Positions 46,101-55,699 of a stretch of 64,000 bases of DNA are shown one piece after another. Within the stretch, counting starts at the first letter, position 1, and each line of letters starts with the position of its first letter. Origin of the DNA: Tenodera sinensis (taxonomy: Eukaryota > Arthropoda > Insecta > Mantodea > Mantidae); contig CM060962.1 of NCBI GenBank assembly GCA_030765045.1, forward strand, positions 168,311,194 to 168,375,193, read 5' to 3'. The notes under the pieces are model-generated. The model did no database searches, was not told the DNA's origin, and saw only the letters and a list, made by a program, of their open reading frames with translations. A program made the position numbers and the translations under genes.

Positions 46101-47439
46101 TTCTGCGCTTTGTTTTCAGTACCCATACCTTAACAATTGCGCAATCAGTCGCAGACCATTATACAGTTCTTTCGTGTGCGTTGTGAACACGAGGCTCTAC
46201 GATCGACACTTGGCATCTGGAGATATTTTTTTCACGGGTTTACATAATAGTGGTAATAATTTGCTATTACGTGTGTAGCATCACATTTAACAGGTATTCC
46301 AAGAATCCGTACTCAGGCTCAGCTAACAGCTGATTCTTGCTTATTAATTTTAATTACTAGAGCCTCTCGACGAAGGAGCAGATAGTTTCACACAACTTAC
46401 AGCTCTAGCACCTATAACTAAGATGAGATTTGTGGATTACTTTCTAGGCAACTACGTGGCATAAAAAAGTTTTCCTCCGAAGATATTGGCTGCAAAACCC
46501 ACGTCACAGCCACGTACTACTAATAGTCCAGAGAGTTTCCATCGCGAGCACAACGCGAAGTTCTACAGGTGCCACCCTAACATCTTGTGTTATGTGTGTT
46601 GCAAAATATTCAGGAAGAAAGTAACTTAAAAATGTGTTTGTAAACACAGCATATGTGGACTATAGAAGGAACAAAACCAATCTTCTGCAATATCTCAAAA
46701 AGGTTAGTTGTTGCTTTCAAGGAAAAAATTAACTTGAGCGAGTTTTATTGACAATGTAAAAAATATAACGACAAGATTTCTGGGGGCGAAGCAGCCTACC
46801 TCCACACGGTGTCCCCTGAGTAACTAATAGGCTGTGGAATCGTGCATTTTCTAATAATTATAGTGCGCAATCGTGTCTATTTTTCATGCGCATGTCTATT
46901 TTTAAGCCGCTTAAGCGCAATCGTAACCACGCATTTGAGACAGCGGTAGTCCATTCGGTATGCGTGAAGAATTAACAAATAACTGCTTCTCTTTCTCTAT
47001 TCCCCCCCCCCCCCCCCCTCTAGCTAGTCGATGTTCAGTTCACTTGTTTTGCGGAATGATAGAAAGGAATTTCAGCCACATACTATGTGTGCACCTGTAC
47101 AGTACCCCCCTGTCAGTTAATGAATACAGAGGTATTCTTTAGACATGGTGAATGACCTTGTTAGGATCTGCGCGAGTGACGTCATGCAAATTGATAGTGG
47201 AGTAACACAAGTAATACAAGTGAGCTCTGTACTTATACAGGCATTTCTGCGATGTTGACTGCAGGGAAGTCGGAGAGATACTAACCTGACACCCCTATGG
47301 TCTTGTGAATACTAAAGTGAACTCGATGATAAACCACTGCGCAACTTTTCGCCATTCGCCACGTCTAAAAATGCATTTGTAGTTCAGTGTAGTTTCAAAA
47401 TAACTTAAGTAAAGTGTTTTGACGTGCTAGGTTTTGTTA
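46101..47439. other. Unassigned interval with inverted CACGATTGCGC motifs
   Basis: GTGCGCAATCGTGTC (46863) and AAGCGCAATCGTAAC (46915) are the reverse complement of the motif cluster at 44.0 kb. Also a C18 run at 47003-47020. No gene. Confidence 0.5.
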
Positions 47440-48235
47440 AAGATTCGATGAAATTAATACTGATGGATGCTTGTTATTAGTAAACTGTGTGGGGTGAAAA
47501 TCATGGCTGAGAAATGCTTTACGGTGCAACAACATTGTAAGGCTCCTAACCGTGGAAAGCAGACAGTGATTGCTGTTTGAGAAACCACATAATAGTTCAT
47601 CGGATAATGTATCTTCTAAGATTTCTAAGGATGTTTGTAAAATGATAAGTTTCATCAAATATCCTAGTAGAGATAGGTAAATCTTTCAAACAGTTCATGG
47701 AGGACCACACGACTTATTTCACTCCTCAGACTCCTTCGTTAACAAACAACTGTCTTGACTCCTTGTTACGCCGCATAAGAAAATATTAGTGTCGGCAGTA
47801 ACAAAAATGGGTCTTCATAACTGATGCCACCAACGTAGATAATAGATATGTAGCAAATGTTATTGTTGGCAGTCTTAAACATTACCAGCCTGGAGAAACG
47901 TGTGTATCTATTGATGTGCAAGATGTGGATTGGGAGAACAAATCCACCGCTGCTATTTTCAATACTGTAATGAGAACGACAAAACGTGCTCGTCTCCTTA
48001 ACTGCTGCTGCTTCTAACACAGCGAGAACAAGAAATCTTCAGATTCTGCATCCCAAAAATGTGGATGTAACTTGTCTTCCACATGCTCTGCATAGAATGG
48101 CTGAAGGGGTTCGAGTGAACTACCCTGAGGTGGAGAGATTCACTGCAGTGGCCAAGAAAGCTTTTATTAAGGCTCGGCTTTTCTTAAGCAAATACCTTCA
48201 TTTTTACCGCATACTACAACCATTATAATATGTCG
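47440..48235 (+). pseudogene. hAT transposase fragment (CGBP1-like), second copy
   Basis: Related to the 39.7-42.0 kb transposase. Readable: TDATNVDNRYVANVIVGSL then KHYQPGETCVSID (about 47820-47915), a disordered middle, and ILHPKNVDVTCLPHALHRMA then EGVRVNYPEVERFTAVAKKA and FIKARLFL (48042-48195). Matching blocks in the other copy are SERRSIANIIVGAL and HITCLAHALHRISETIR. Upstream, 47440-47660 gives FDEINTDGCLLLVNCVG in a BED-finger-like position. Frames break in several places; the C-terminal dimerisation block is missing. Confidence 0.7.
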
Positions 48236-48928
48236 CTAGTTCTCGACTGTTTAGACACACACATTGAACGGTTTTCGAGAAAAAACTGTTTTAAGGTAAG
48301 TTGGTAGTTAAGCCGTAAGAAATTGGCAAAAATTAAAGTCATATTCACTTCAGCGCAGTAGTCGCAGACTCAGGATTTTTTTTTGGGGGGGGGGGGCGGG
48401 GGGCCATTTAATTGCTCTTTCTACTTGGTACAGTGCTTTTTTTTAACAAAATATTTTAACAAAATATACTTTTTTTAAAAGTTCAATGAGATGTATATGC
48501 ATAGCTGCATTTTTCTCTTCCCATACTTATCAGAATACATATAAATTTTGCTCAAATTTTACAGGTGGAAGGTTCCCTTGCAAAAATAAATGAATCACAT
48601 TCATTATTTCAGGCAGAAACTTACCATTTTTATAGATTTTTTTAGGGGGGGGGAGATAAAGTATTGAAAATGTGAGCGTATCTAACATGGTGCAATGAAT
48701 CTGCTAGGGAAGCTTTTGTCATGGGTCTGGTAACTTCTAAAAACTTCATATCTCTATCTAAATTAGTTTTTTCTAGAAAATGCATCAACAGCTTGCAAAA
48801 TGTAGTTCTGAGAAAACTGAATATACCTAAAGTTCAACAAATAGAAAATATTGCACTAACCATTGTTAGAAATATCCTGATCTATAAGAATCCTGTGTTA
48901 GCGCTTTCCTAGTCTCTCGTTTCTTTTT
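48236..48928. other. Unassigned interval
   Basis: Contains a G14-type run at 48386-48402 and T runs; otherwise nothing recognised. Confidence 0.4.
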
Positions 48929-49187
48929 ACTTTCTCAACTGGTTAGTAGGGGAAGTATTGTGTTCCACCCAAAAATTCGACGTCGAGATTTCACCGGAAA
49001 TATATGTTTTGAGAACCCTTGAATCCAAAAAAAAAAGAAAAGCATTTTTGGAAAAAGGCCCGTGTGTGTGTGTCTTTGGACAGCATAAATCATAAACGAA
49101 AAGTCAGTTAAACACCAAAGTTGGTATTTAAGTTTGTCTTTCAAGGATGCAACACGAAGATTTTGAAGAAAATCGCCCCACCCTAAG
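48929..49187 (-). repeat. R1 family copy D, 3' quarter
   Basis: ACTTTCTCAACTGG, GTATTGTGTTCCACCC, TTTCACCGGAAATATATG, a short GTGTGTGTGT tract, GACAGCATAAATCATAAACG and GATTTTGAAGAAAATCGCCC match the reverse complement of the R1 end. Truncated where the LINE fragment begins. Confidence 0.75.
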
Positions 49188-49194
49188 CTTCTTT

Positions 49195-49740
49195 TTACTC
49201 TGGCGCACTTGGGACCATATACGCGATTTTCGCCGTTCTCAGGCGACTCCTGATGTACGGGGAGTCTGAAGTTCCCCTTTGGCTCGCGGAGCGGGAGCGG
49301 GACTTCATCGAAGACGTGAGGCTACTCGCTGGAACAGTATGCCTGGAACATGGGCGGTCAACAGGAGTTGTGGCACTCGTGGACGGTTCGGGAGCTGGCG
49401 TCTGCACTGCGATTGATGTCGCTGTAGGTGTAGTAGGACGTTGCGGAGGGGTATTCGCCGGCCAGTCGGTTTGGGTGGAGGCATCCGATACGGGCACGTG
49501 TTGCAAACCGACAGTGGCTACAGGAGGGCGGAGTGCAGCTGACGGATAGCCTATGGGTTAGCAGGTTTAAGCTGCTCAAAGCGTCGCCGTGCTTCCAGAA
49601 AAGTTAGGCGTTCCTTAACGTGCAACTCCTGTGTGATCTTTTCATCGCAAAACTTCGGACACTGACCAGAGCTTGATGGATGTTTCCCTCCACAGTTCAC
49701 GCAGCAGGGGTCCCGAGTACAGGCGGTGTCGGGGGCTGCG
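49195..49740 (-). pseudogene. Jockey-like LINE ORF1 (gag-like) C-terminal fragment
   Basis: The minus strand reads CTRDPCCVNCGGKHPSSSGQ then CPKF (about 49725-49655): a CX2CX3HX6C zinc knuckle, the form common in ORF1 proteins of Jockey-type LINEs, which package the element's RNA. It continues KERLTFLEARRRFEQLKPAN and stops at 49551-49553. In a second frame VGLQHVPVSDASTQTDWPAN, followed by a Ser/Thr/Pro-rich tail with RSRSASQRG, ends at PSAPE-stop (49195). One frameshift separates the two. Neither reverse transcriptase nor endonuclease is present, so it is a small LINE piece. Its GC content is well above its neighbours'. Confidence 0.65.
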
Positions 49741-49799
49741 CTGAAAACCGTGGGACAGGACCACGGAGATAGGAAAGATCTCTGCTGGTGAGACAGGAG

Positions 49800-50000
49800 T
49801 TATAAACCTAAGACCTTACAAACTAATACTTATAATAAAGCTAGAAGAGGAAGAGGATGATGAAGAGTAGCGGTCAAACCAGCTACACGTGGCAACAGTT
49901 TATGAACATGGAAGGGATGAAATGAGGGTGAGCGGCTCGGGGCCCCGGGTGCGCCAAACCCGGACCTACCGTAGTACGTCCCCCTGTGGGGGGGGGGGGT
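49800..50000. other. GC-rich repeat end with G run
   Basis: GGAAGAGGATGATGAAGAG, GGGCCCCGGGTGCGCC and CGTAGTACGTCCCCCTGTGG, followed by a G11 run, look like the end of a retroelement of the LINE kind, but I cannot name the family. It abuts R1 copy E. Confidence 0.4.
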
Positions 50001-50384
50001 ATCTGGACATAAATTGTGTTTTAACAATATCTACATCTTTTGTATAGTAAGATTTGGGTTATGTCTTACTGTTTACCAATTATGCAAAGGTCATCAAGAG
50101 TAAACAGGACTACATGGGTTTGAGCGAGAAAATTCAAAATATACATTTCATTTGCCACAAAAATACCTTAAACATATGGCATTTTAATTAAAATCGTTAG
50201 AGCCATTTTTGAGAAAAACGTTTTCGAAAAACGTTTCATGTAAAGGGTAGTTTATAGTAGAGGAAGTTTCTTGAAAATGTTCGTGTCGCATCCTTGAAAG
50301 ATACTAAACTTAAACACCAACTTTGGTTTTTAACGACTTTTCGTTTTTGATTATGCTGTTCACAGACACAGAGACACAGACACA

Positions 50385-50461
<77 letters not shown>

Positions 50462-50563
50462 TTTTCTAAAAATGCTTTTTTGGATTCAGAGGCCTTAGAA
50501 CATATATTTTCGGTGAAATCTCGATATCGCATTTTTTTACTTACTATACTTAGCAGAGAAAGT
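50001..50563 (+). repeat. R1 family copy E, 5'-truncated
   Basis: From ATCTGGACATAAATTGTG to CTTAGCAGAGAAAGTAA it aligns with the 3' two-thirds of R1, including GACTACATGGGTTTGAGC, AAAGGGTAGTTTATAG, and the CA tract at the expected place. Confidence 0.8.
50384..50459 (+). repeat. (CA)n microsatellite in R1 copy E
   Basis: About 38 uninterrupted CA units, the longest CA tract in the window, again right after TTATGCTGTTCACAG. Confidence 0.97.
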
Positions 50564-50674
50564 AAAAATACTCACCAATTCACTATAAAAAGCAACTTTA
50601 ATACGCAACTAGGATTCAACGCGACTGACCCGCTTGGTCAGTACGTGCTAACAGAGAGGATGTAAAGCTTAACG

Positions 50675-50971
50675 CAGCCCTGGGCGCCATGGCGTCCGTG
50701 ATATATTTTTCTGGCGGCCTTCATAAACGATTTCTAAAATTAATTCAAACTTCAAGACCAAACTATTTCCTTCCGAATATCTTCCAGTACAAACCCATGA
50801 AGGATGTTTTGGTACACATACAGCCTTATTCATTATACTTCCCTAGCCAGCGCTTTCCCTTTTTACTCTTAAAGGGCGGACACTTGCCCTAACGGTGGTT
50901 GTGATGGCGCCCGCACCTCCTTAGGCATGAGTTAAACGTGTCCGAGCACATAAGAACGTTGGACAGCACTG
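50675..50971 (-). mobile_element. hAT-like MITE, good copy
   Basis: The left end is CAGCCCTGGGCGCC; the right end reversed is CAGTGCTGTCCAACG. Flanks GCTTAACG (50667-50674) and GTTTAACC (50972-50979) match at 6 of 8. 297 bp, non-coding. The eroded copy is at 15385-15654. The 67-codon frame at 50689-50892 is not supported by the second copy. Confidence 0.7.
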
Positions 50972-50979
50972 GTTTAACC

Positions 50980-51329
50980 CATTCCCCCTGTTTTGTTCTT
51001 CGGTTTACCCACCATCCAAGAAATTCATTCTTAGTGCTGTGTCGCCATAAAGTCCCACCACCCGCAACACACGGTGATAAAGGGAAAAGTAAGAGAACGA
51101 CACGCGCACCATAAATTGGCATGCCTGATTTACATCCAAGGAAAGTGCTTCAAAGCTGGAGGAGTCTTTTGAAAGTACATTTAATGGTCTATTGTATATC
51201 GCTGGTTAGTGTGGTAGATTTGTGTGCCTTATCCAAGAGGGGAATTGGAATCTCTGTTTGATGTGCAGCGGTCTTGTGTTCATCACTCGTGTGTAAATGT
51301 TTACTGTCTCTGCCACTTAACTAGTAGTC
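50980..51329. other. Unassigned interval
   Basis: No gene recognised. Confidence 0.4.
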
Positions 51330-52215
51330 CCAAAAAAAGAAGTTTTAGAAAAACAAAAAATGCTCCGTGTGTGTCTCATTGCGTGTCTCTCCCTGTCTGT
51401 CTGTCTGTCTGTCTGTCTGCCGGTCCGTCCGTCCGTCCGTCCGTCCGTGTGTGTGTTTGAAGCATCACACTAAAACCAAAAGTCGAATAATTACACAATT
51501 TAGTATTTAAATTCAGTATCTTAAACAGAGGTCACACGAAGATTTCTAAGATATTTTCAAGATCACGAAGATCTTTTCATCTCCACATCGCAAGCTATTC
51601 TTTATATCGAGATATGTCCATATTTTTTATTTCTCAAACATGGCTCTAACGATTTTGTTTAAAATATCTCCCACATAGATGTACACGGTAAATACAATGC
51701 ATATCTTGAAATTTGTGACAATAACTTGTGAAGTCCTCTTTATTCCAAAACGATTTATTGTACTTTTTATAGCTGGTAAACCATAAGAAGTAGATAAAAA
51801 CTTAACGCAAAGAATGGAAACCTTGTGAAATAAGGGAATTTATTTTAAATTACGTTTTAGGGCATAGAAATATTTATTTCCAACAAAACCGTTATTACTG
51901 CTATGAATTGCTCAGTACATTTCTTGTTCTTTCAAAGTGCTGTCGATATTCGCTTGTTTCTTGCTATTATGAAAAGATCACGGGATTTCCAAGCCAGCAT
52001 GTACTAATCAGGCCTCAGCCATCTGACTATCTATTCGGTTTCCTCTATCACCTCGGTAACTACAACGAAATGTGTAATGAAACTTATTTTTGCAAAGGTT
52101 TATTTGATTGATAGGAAGTAAACAGAAACATAAGCTTTCCTAAGAATAGTTTGTAGAAGCTATATAGAAATAAATGATAATGGACAGAGAAAGTCATGTG
52201 AATGTAATAATGTAT
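51330..52215 (-). repeat. R1 family copy G
   Basis: Reverse orientation: AAGCATCACACTAAAACC, ACACGAAGATTTCTAAG, ATGGCTCTAACGATTTTG, CATCTGACTATC, CACCTCGGTAACTACAACG and ACAGAGAAAGTCATGTG keep R1 order through to its 5' end. The microsatellite site holds (TCTG)n(TCCG)n. Confidence 0.7.
51386..51449 (+). repeat. (TCTG)n/(TCCG)n microsatellite in R1 copy G
   Basis: About six TCTG units pass directly into about six TCCG units, then TGTG. A T-to-C change in one unit has apparently been spread by slippage. Confidence 0.95.
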
Positions 52216-52299
52216 ACCTATATTTAGTTACTGAAGTCGAAATTGGAGAAACAATTCTAACCATCACTCGCTTACAATAATGTTTGATTTGTATTACCT

Positions 52300-52339
52300 T
52301 TGGTTCCTACATTTCGTTTTTGATTATGCTGTTCACAGA

Positions 52340-52412
<73 letters not shown>

Positions 52413-52420
52413 TCACACAT
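52300..52420 (+). repeat. R1 microsatellite-site fragment with (CA)n
   Basis: TTTCGTTTTTGATTATGCTG then TTCACAG are the R1 block just before the microsatellite; CGCA units and about 33 CA units follow. The R1 sequence after the tract is missing. Confidence 0.7.
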
Positions 52421-52855
52421 TCATATTTCCAAATCCTACGGAGGATGGAGAATAATCTTGGCTAAAGGAAAATCCCCACCCTCCAACCTAAACCGCTAAA
52501 TTTCAAGGTTAGCATACTAACAACCAAGCCACAGAGGCATTCGTGATTCATTGTTGTTTCCGAATGGTTTTAGGATTTGTTGTCGTTCACCTAGTATTTG
52601 TAGATAAGATCAACAACTAGCATAATTGAAAAAATAACTACTTCTCATTGGCATTTTTCGCTTCAAATGTAAAAATACTGGTCCTTGATGATGTGCAAGT
52701 GCATAATATTAAGATGCTGCACAGAAGCTGTCCCACTGACGCACACACCCCAACCACTCCACCACGTTAGAGAAACAGCTTAGGGTGGAGGGTGCAATTA
52801 CTCTGACTGCATACGATTTCATATGATTTCATATCCACCAACCTTTGTCTACAAC
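52421..52855. other. Unassigned interval, possible SINE head
   Basis: 52500-52545 on the minus strand contains a box A-like GTGGCTTGGTTGTTAGTATG; too weak to call. No gene. Confidence 0.35.
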
Positions 52856-53365
52856 AGGGCTACCCAAACTGCGGTACACGGGCCATATCCGCTTCCCCAA
52901 TGCTTTTTGTGAGGCCCACCTGACACGCCTGAACTGGTTCAATTGAGAAATACAAAACGAACAAGGCTATACAAACATTTCCCTTCAAAACGGAAGACCA
53001 AATAATCCAGGAATAGCAAGCAGCTTGGCTACCTTCTCCAGCAAAGGATAGCGAAGACCGACGATGCATTATTAAGTGTTCAGGTCCAACCTCCCAAAGG
53101 CAACAAACATGGATACCTATAGCAGATCATTTCTCCGTTATATACGTATTGTCACCGCGCCCGCCGCATCTAATTGTCGACAGCAGCAGTGTCACCCATC
53201 GCATTATTGTCGGCACTACCGCAAAGGAGCCGAAGGAAAGAGACAGCAGAGAATGGCCGCATTGTTGGGGCGCTTGCCGAAAGAGAGAAAACGATAGAAG
53301 CTTCTGGAATCTTCCTCTTTGTATTCCACCGAATAACTGAACTTTCCAGAATAGTGCCTGGGAGA

Positions 53366-53373
53366 TATAAATA
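53366..53373 (+). promoter_or_regulatory. TATA box of the 5' LTR
   Basis: GGAGATATAAATAGCGG. It would drive the element's own transcript; the same box is at 55369-55376 in the 3' LTR. Function is inferred from position. Confidence 0.7.
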
Positions 53374-53615
53374 GCGGTAAAGTGCGACAGGAGACAGTCA
53401 GACGTATGTGAAGCGTTGAGTAGTGCCGACGGAGAACAGTCAGACGTATGTGAAGGTTGAGTAGTCGTGCCGACGGAGACGGACAGACGATGTGAAGAGT
53501 TGTGCCGACGGAGAAGAGTTAGTTCTTTGTGTTACGAGTTCGGAGCCGTGCTGTTGGAGAATCGAAAAAGACTTTCTTGTTGTTGCAACGAGTGTACAAA
53601 GTTACTGTTTACGGA

Positions 53616-53621
53616 AATAAA
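53616..53621 (+). terminator. Polyadenylation signal in the LTR
   Basis: AATAAA in GGAAATAAAAGTG. The operative copy for 3' end formation would be that in the 3' LTR at 55619-55624. Confidence 0.65.
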
Positions 53622-53687
53622 AGTGTTTCTTTATCTCGACTACATCTGTCTACTTTACTACTTCACAACCAACCAAAAAAGTCACAC

Positions 53688-53705
53688 TGGTGTCAGAAGT
53701 GGGAT
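53688..53705 (+). promoter_or_regulatory. Primer-binding site, tRNA-Leu
   Basis: TGGTGTCAGAAGTGGGAT begins one base after the LTR. Its reverse complement ATCCCACTTCTGACA plus CCA is the 3' end of an insect tRNA-Leu as I recall it, an 18-nt match. It primes minus-strand DNA synthesis. Confidence 0.85.
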
Positions 53706-53765
53706 CCGTCGAATTGCTTCTAGTTTCGTTACATCGCCGTTAGAAGTTGCAACGTTAGAACCAAG

Positions 53766-55343
53766 ATGGAGGGAGATTCGGAAACCAGGATGATGGCAAT
53801 GATGAAAGAATTATTCGCCGAAATGAAGACGGCAAACGACAACCTCGCTGCCAAAATGGAAACGTTAAATGACAATCTCGCTGCCGAGCTGAAAGAGATG
53901 AAGATGGAGCTATTGGTGAAAATTGACGGCGAATTGATTGGCGTGACGGAAGACGTGGAAGAGCTCGGCGAAAAGGTGGAAGACCTCTGCCAGCATGCGG
54001 ACGTCGTGGAGGACGACGGGGAACGTCTTGGCGCCCTGGTAGTAAGAGTTGACGAGAGCGTCAAAGTACTGGATGCCAGGGGCAGACGGAATAGCGCGGA
54101 GCCGGAGAGGGAGCACCTAGTGGCCGAGGCGACAGTCACGCCCGTTTCGGATGATATGAGGGAAGACCTGGAACAACTCGGCGAACTGATTGGCGTGACG
54201 GAAGACGTGGAACAACTCGGCGAACTGATTGGCATGACGGAAGACGTGGAACAACTCGGCGAACTGATTGGCGTGACGGAAGACGTGGAAGAACTCGGCG
54301 AAAAGGTGGAAGACCTCTGCCAGCATGTGGACGTCGTGGAGGACGACGGGGAACGTCTTGGCGCCCTGGTAGTAAGAGTTGACGAGAGCGTCAAAGTACT
54401 GGATGCCAGGGGCAGACGGAATAGCGCGGACCCGGGGAGGAAGCACCTAGTGGCCGAGGCGACAGTTGCGCCCGTTTCAGATAACGAAAGTGTACGTCTC
54501 GGGGAAGACAAAGGGGCAGTTCAGGGACGTCGTCGAGGATCCTCTGTAGGAGTGTGTCGGGTACGTAACCAACCAGGATATGACGTGGAGGACGATCAGC
54601 AGGGAAGCGCACAAGCAAACGAGCATCACGCGAGAACCGACTTGGCGTGTGACATGGGGGGACCGTCGGAGCCACCCAATCACCTGACGCATAGTGCCAT
54701 GAACGGAAGAATGGTGGACATCATCTTGGACGGCAGGATACAGGAGAGGCCGTGCCGAGCACGAGTGAACACGAGTGCAGCGGTGGACGCGACTCGCGCG
54801 GATGTGGTGAGGTTTGTTGCCGGACCCATCGGAAGCAAGGTGGCTGCGGAGGTGCGCCAGAGAGGTCGGCGGACATGGTACCCAGCGAGCCGTTTCCAAG
54901 TGCGCAGGATGGCCCGCCAACACACCAGGAAGAAGGGCAACTGGACGAGAGACCGTCAAGACCGGCGGTACTGTTGCAGAATTTCGAAGCAGGATGGCAT
55001 ACATCGTCCTACCCGGACCAAGGGACACTATCCAACAGCGATACCTGGGATCGTGCCTCCTGGAGAAGAGGTTCGATGGGTTAGTCCACCAGGGCGCAAG
55101 GGAGTTGCCGCAGTGATAGTGCTGGTCGGGACGACCAACTCTGAGGAGGGAGCAGTGTCACCGCGGCCGCCGCATCTAATTGCCGACAGCAGCAGTGTCA
55201 CCCATCGCATTATTGTCGGCACTACCGCAAAGGAGCCGAAGGAAAGAGACAGAGAATGGCCGCATTGTTGGGGCGCTTGCCGAAAGAGAGAAAACGATAG
55301 AAGCTTCTGGAATCTTCCTCTTTGTATTCCACCGAATAACTGA
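53766..55343 (+). CDS. 525-codon gag/protease-like ORF of the LTR element
   Basis: Start chosen at ACCAAGATGG, the first ATG after the primer site; the frame runs unbroken into the 3' LTR. Residues 1-55 (MEGDSETRMMAMMKELFAEM onward) look like a coiled-coil gag N-terminus, Met/Glu/Lys-rich. Residues about 56-131 and 167-242 are a duplicated unit. Between and at their starts lie four copies of a 13-residue acidic repeat, ELIGVTEDVEQLG. Residues about 316-355 (MVDIILDGR, RPCRARV, ATRADVV) resemble a retroviral-type aspartic protease entry, but the catalytic D-T-G reads N-T-S, so protease activity is unlikely. The rest is Arg-rich with no CCHC knuckle visible; the last residues are translated LTR. 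It may supply a structural protein or just keep a spacer open. Whether it is translated is unknown. Confidence 0.7.
   Translation: MEGDSETRMMAMMKELFAEMKTANDNLAAKMETLNDNLAAELKEMKMELLVKIDGELIGVTEDVEELGEKVEDLCQHADVVEDDGERLGALVVRVDESVKVLDARGRRNSAEPEREHLVAEATVTPVSDDMREDLEQLGELIGVTEDVEQLGELIGMTEDVEQLGELIGVTEDVEELGEKVEDLCQHVDVVEDDGERLGALVVRVDESVKVLDARGRRNSADPGRKHLVAEATVAPVSDNESVRLGEDKGAVQGRRRGSSVGVCRVRNQPGYDVEDDQQGSAQANEHHARTDLACDMGGPSEPPNHLTHSAMNGRMVDIILDGRIQERPCRARVNTSAAVDATRADVVRFVAGPIGSKVAAEVRQRGRRTWYPASRFQVRRMARQHTRKKGNWTRDRQDRRYCCRISKQDGIHRPTRTKGHYPTAIPGIVPPGEEVRWVSPPGRKGVAAVIVLVGTTNSEEGAVSPRPPHLIADSSSVTHRIIVGTTAKEPKERDREWPHCWGACRKRENDRSFWNLPLCIPPNN
54180..54300 (+). repeat. 39-bp tandem repeats coding ELIGVTEDVEQLG
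   Basis: Three consecutive 39-bp units beginning GAACTGATTGGC and carrying GTGACGGAAGACGTGG; a fourth related unit is at 53931-53970. All are in frame. The flanking segments 53970-54160 and 54297-54480 are also near-identical, so a larger duplication of about 330 bp preceded or accompanied the 39-bp expansion. Confidence 0.9.
55143..55155 (+). promoter_or_regulatory. Polypurine tract
   Basis: GAGGAGGGAGCAG ends exactly at the first base of the 3' LTR. It is the expected primer for plus-strand synthesis; one C interrupts the purines. Confidence 0.8.
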
Positions 55344-55686
55344 ACTTTCCAGAATAGTGCCTGGGAGATATAAATAGCGGTAAAGTGCGACAGGAGACAG
55401 TCAGACGTATGTGAAGCGTTGAGTAGTGCCGACGGAGAACAGTCAGACGTATGTGAAGGTTGAGTAGTCGTGCCGACGGAGACGGACAGACGATGTGAAG
55501 AGTTGTGCCGACGGAGAAGAGTTAGTTCTTTGTGTTACGAGTTCGGAGCCGTGCTGTTGGAGAATCGAAAAAGACTTTCTTGCTGTTGCAACGAGTGTAC
55601 AAAGTTACTGTTTACGGAAATAAAAGTGTTTCTTTATCTCGACTACATCTGTCTACTTTACTACTACACACAACCAAAAAGTCACA
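55156..55686 (+). repeat. 3' LTR
   Basis: Differs from the 5' LTR by a handful of substitutions (for example GCGGCC versus GCGCCC near the start), a 3-bp loss in AGACAG(CAG)AGAATGG, and a small indel in the ACACAACC-rich end. Carries the same TATA and AATAAA positions. Confidence 0.93.
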
Positions 55687-55699
55687 GTATTGAAGCCTT

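Larger units (their letters stand above)
53150..53686 (+). repeat. 5' LTR
   Basis: Contains a TATAAATA box at 53366-53373, about 30 bp before a region of three imperfect repeats of roughly 45-50 bp (CAGTCAGACGTATGTGAAG, GTGCCGACGGAGA). An AATAAA signal lies at 53616-53621. This layout places U3 before about 53395, then R and U5. Confidence 0.93.
53150..55686 (+). mobile_element. Non-autonomous LTR retrotransposon, young
   Basis: Two nearly identical LTRs (537 and 531 bp) begin TGTCAC and end GTCACA. A 4-bp target duplication GTAT flanks the element (53146-53149, 55687-55690). A tRNA-Leu-type primer-binding site follows the 5' LTR and a purine tract precedes the 3' LTR. The 1.47-kb interior has one long ORF and no reverse transcriptase, RNase H or integrase. 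The LTRs differ at only a few sites and two small indels, so the insertion is recent. A Ty3-type autonomous partner is presumed. Confidence 0.93.

Noticed and set aside
53729..54511. 260-codon minus-strand frame
   Set aside because: It is antisense to the gag-like ORF and mirrors its tandem repeats; Ser/Thr-rich composition comes from reading acidic repeats backwards.
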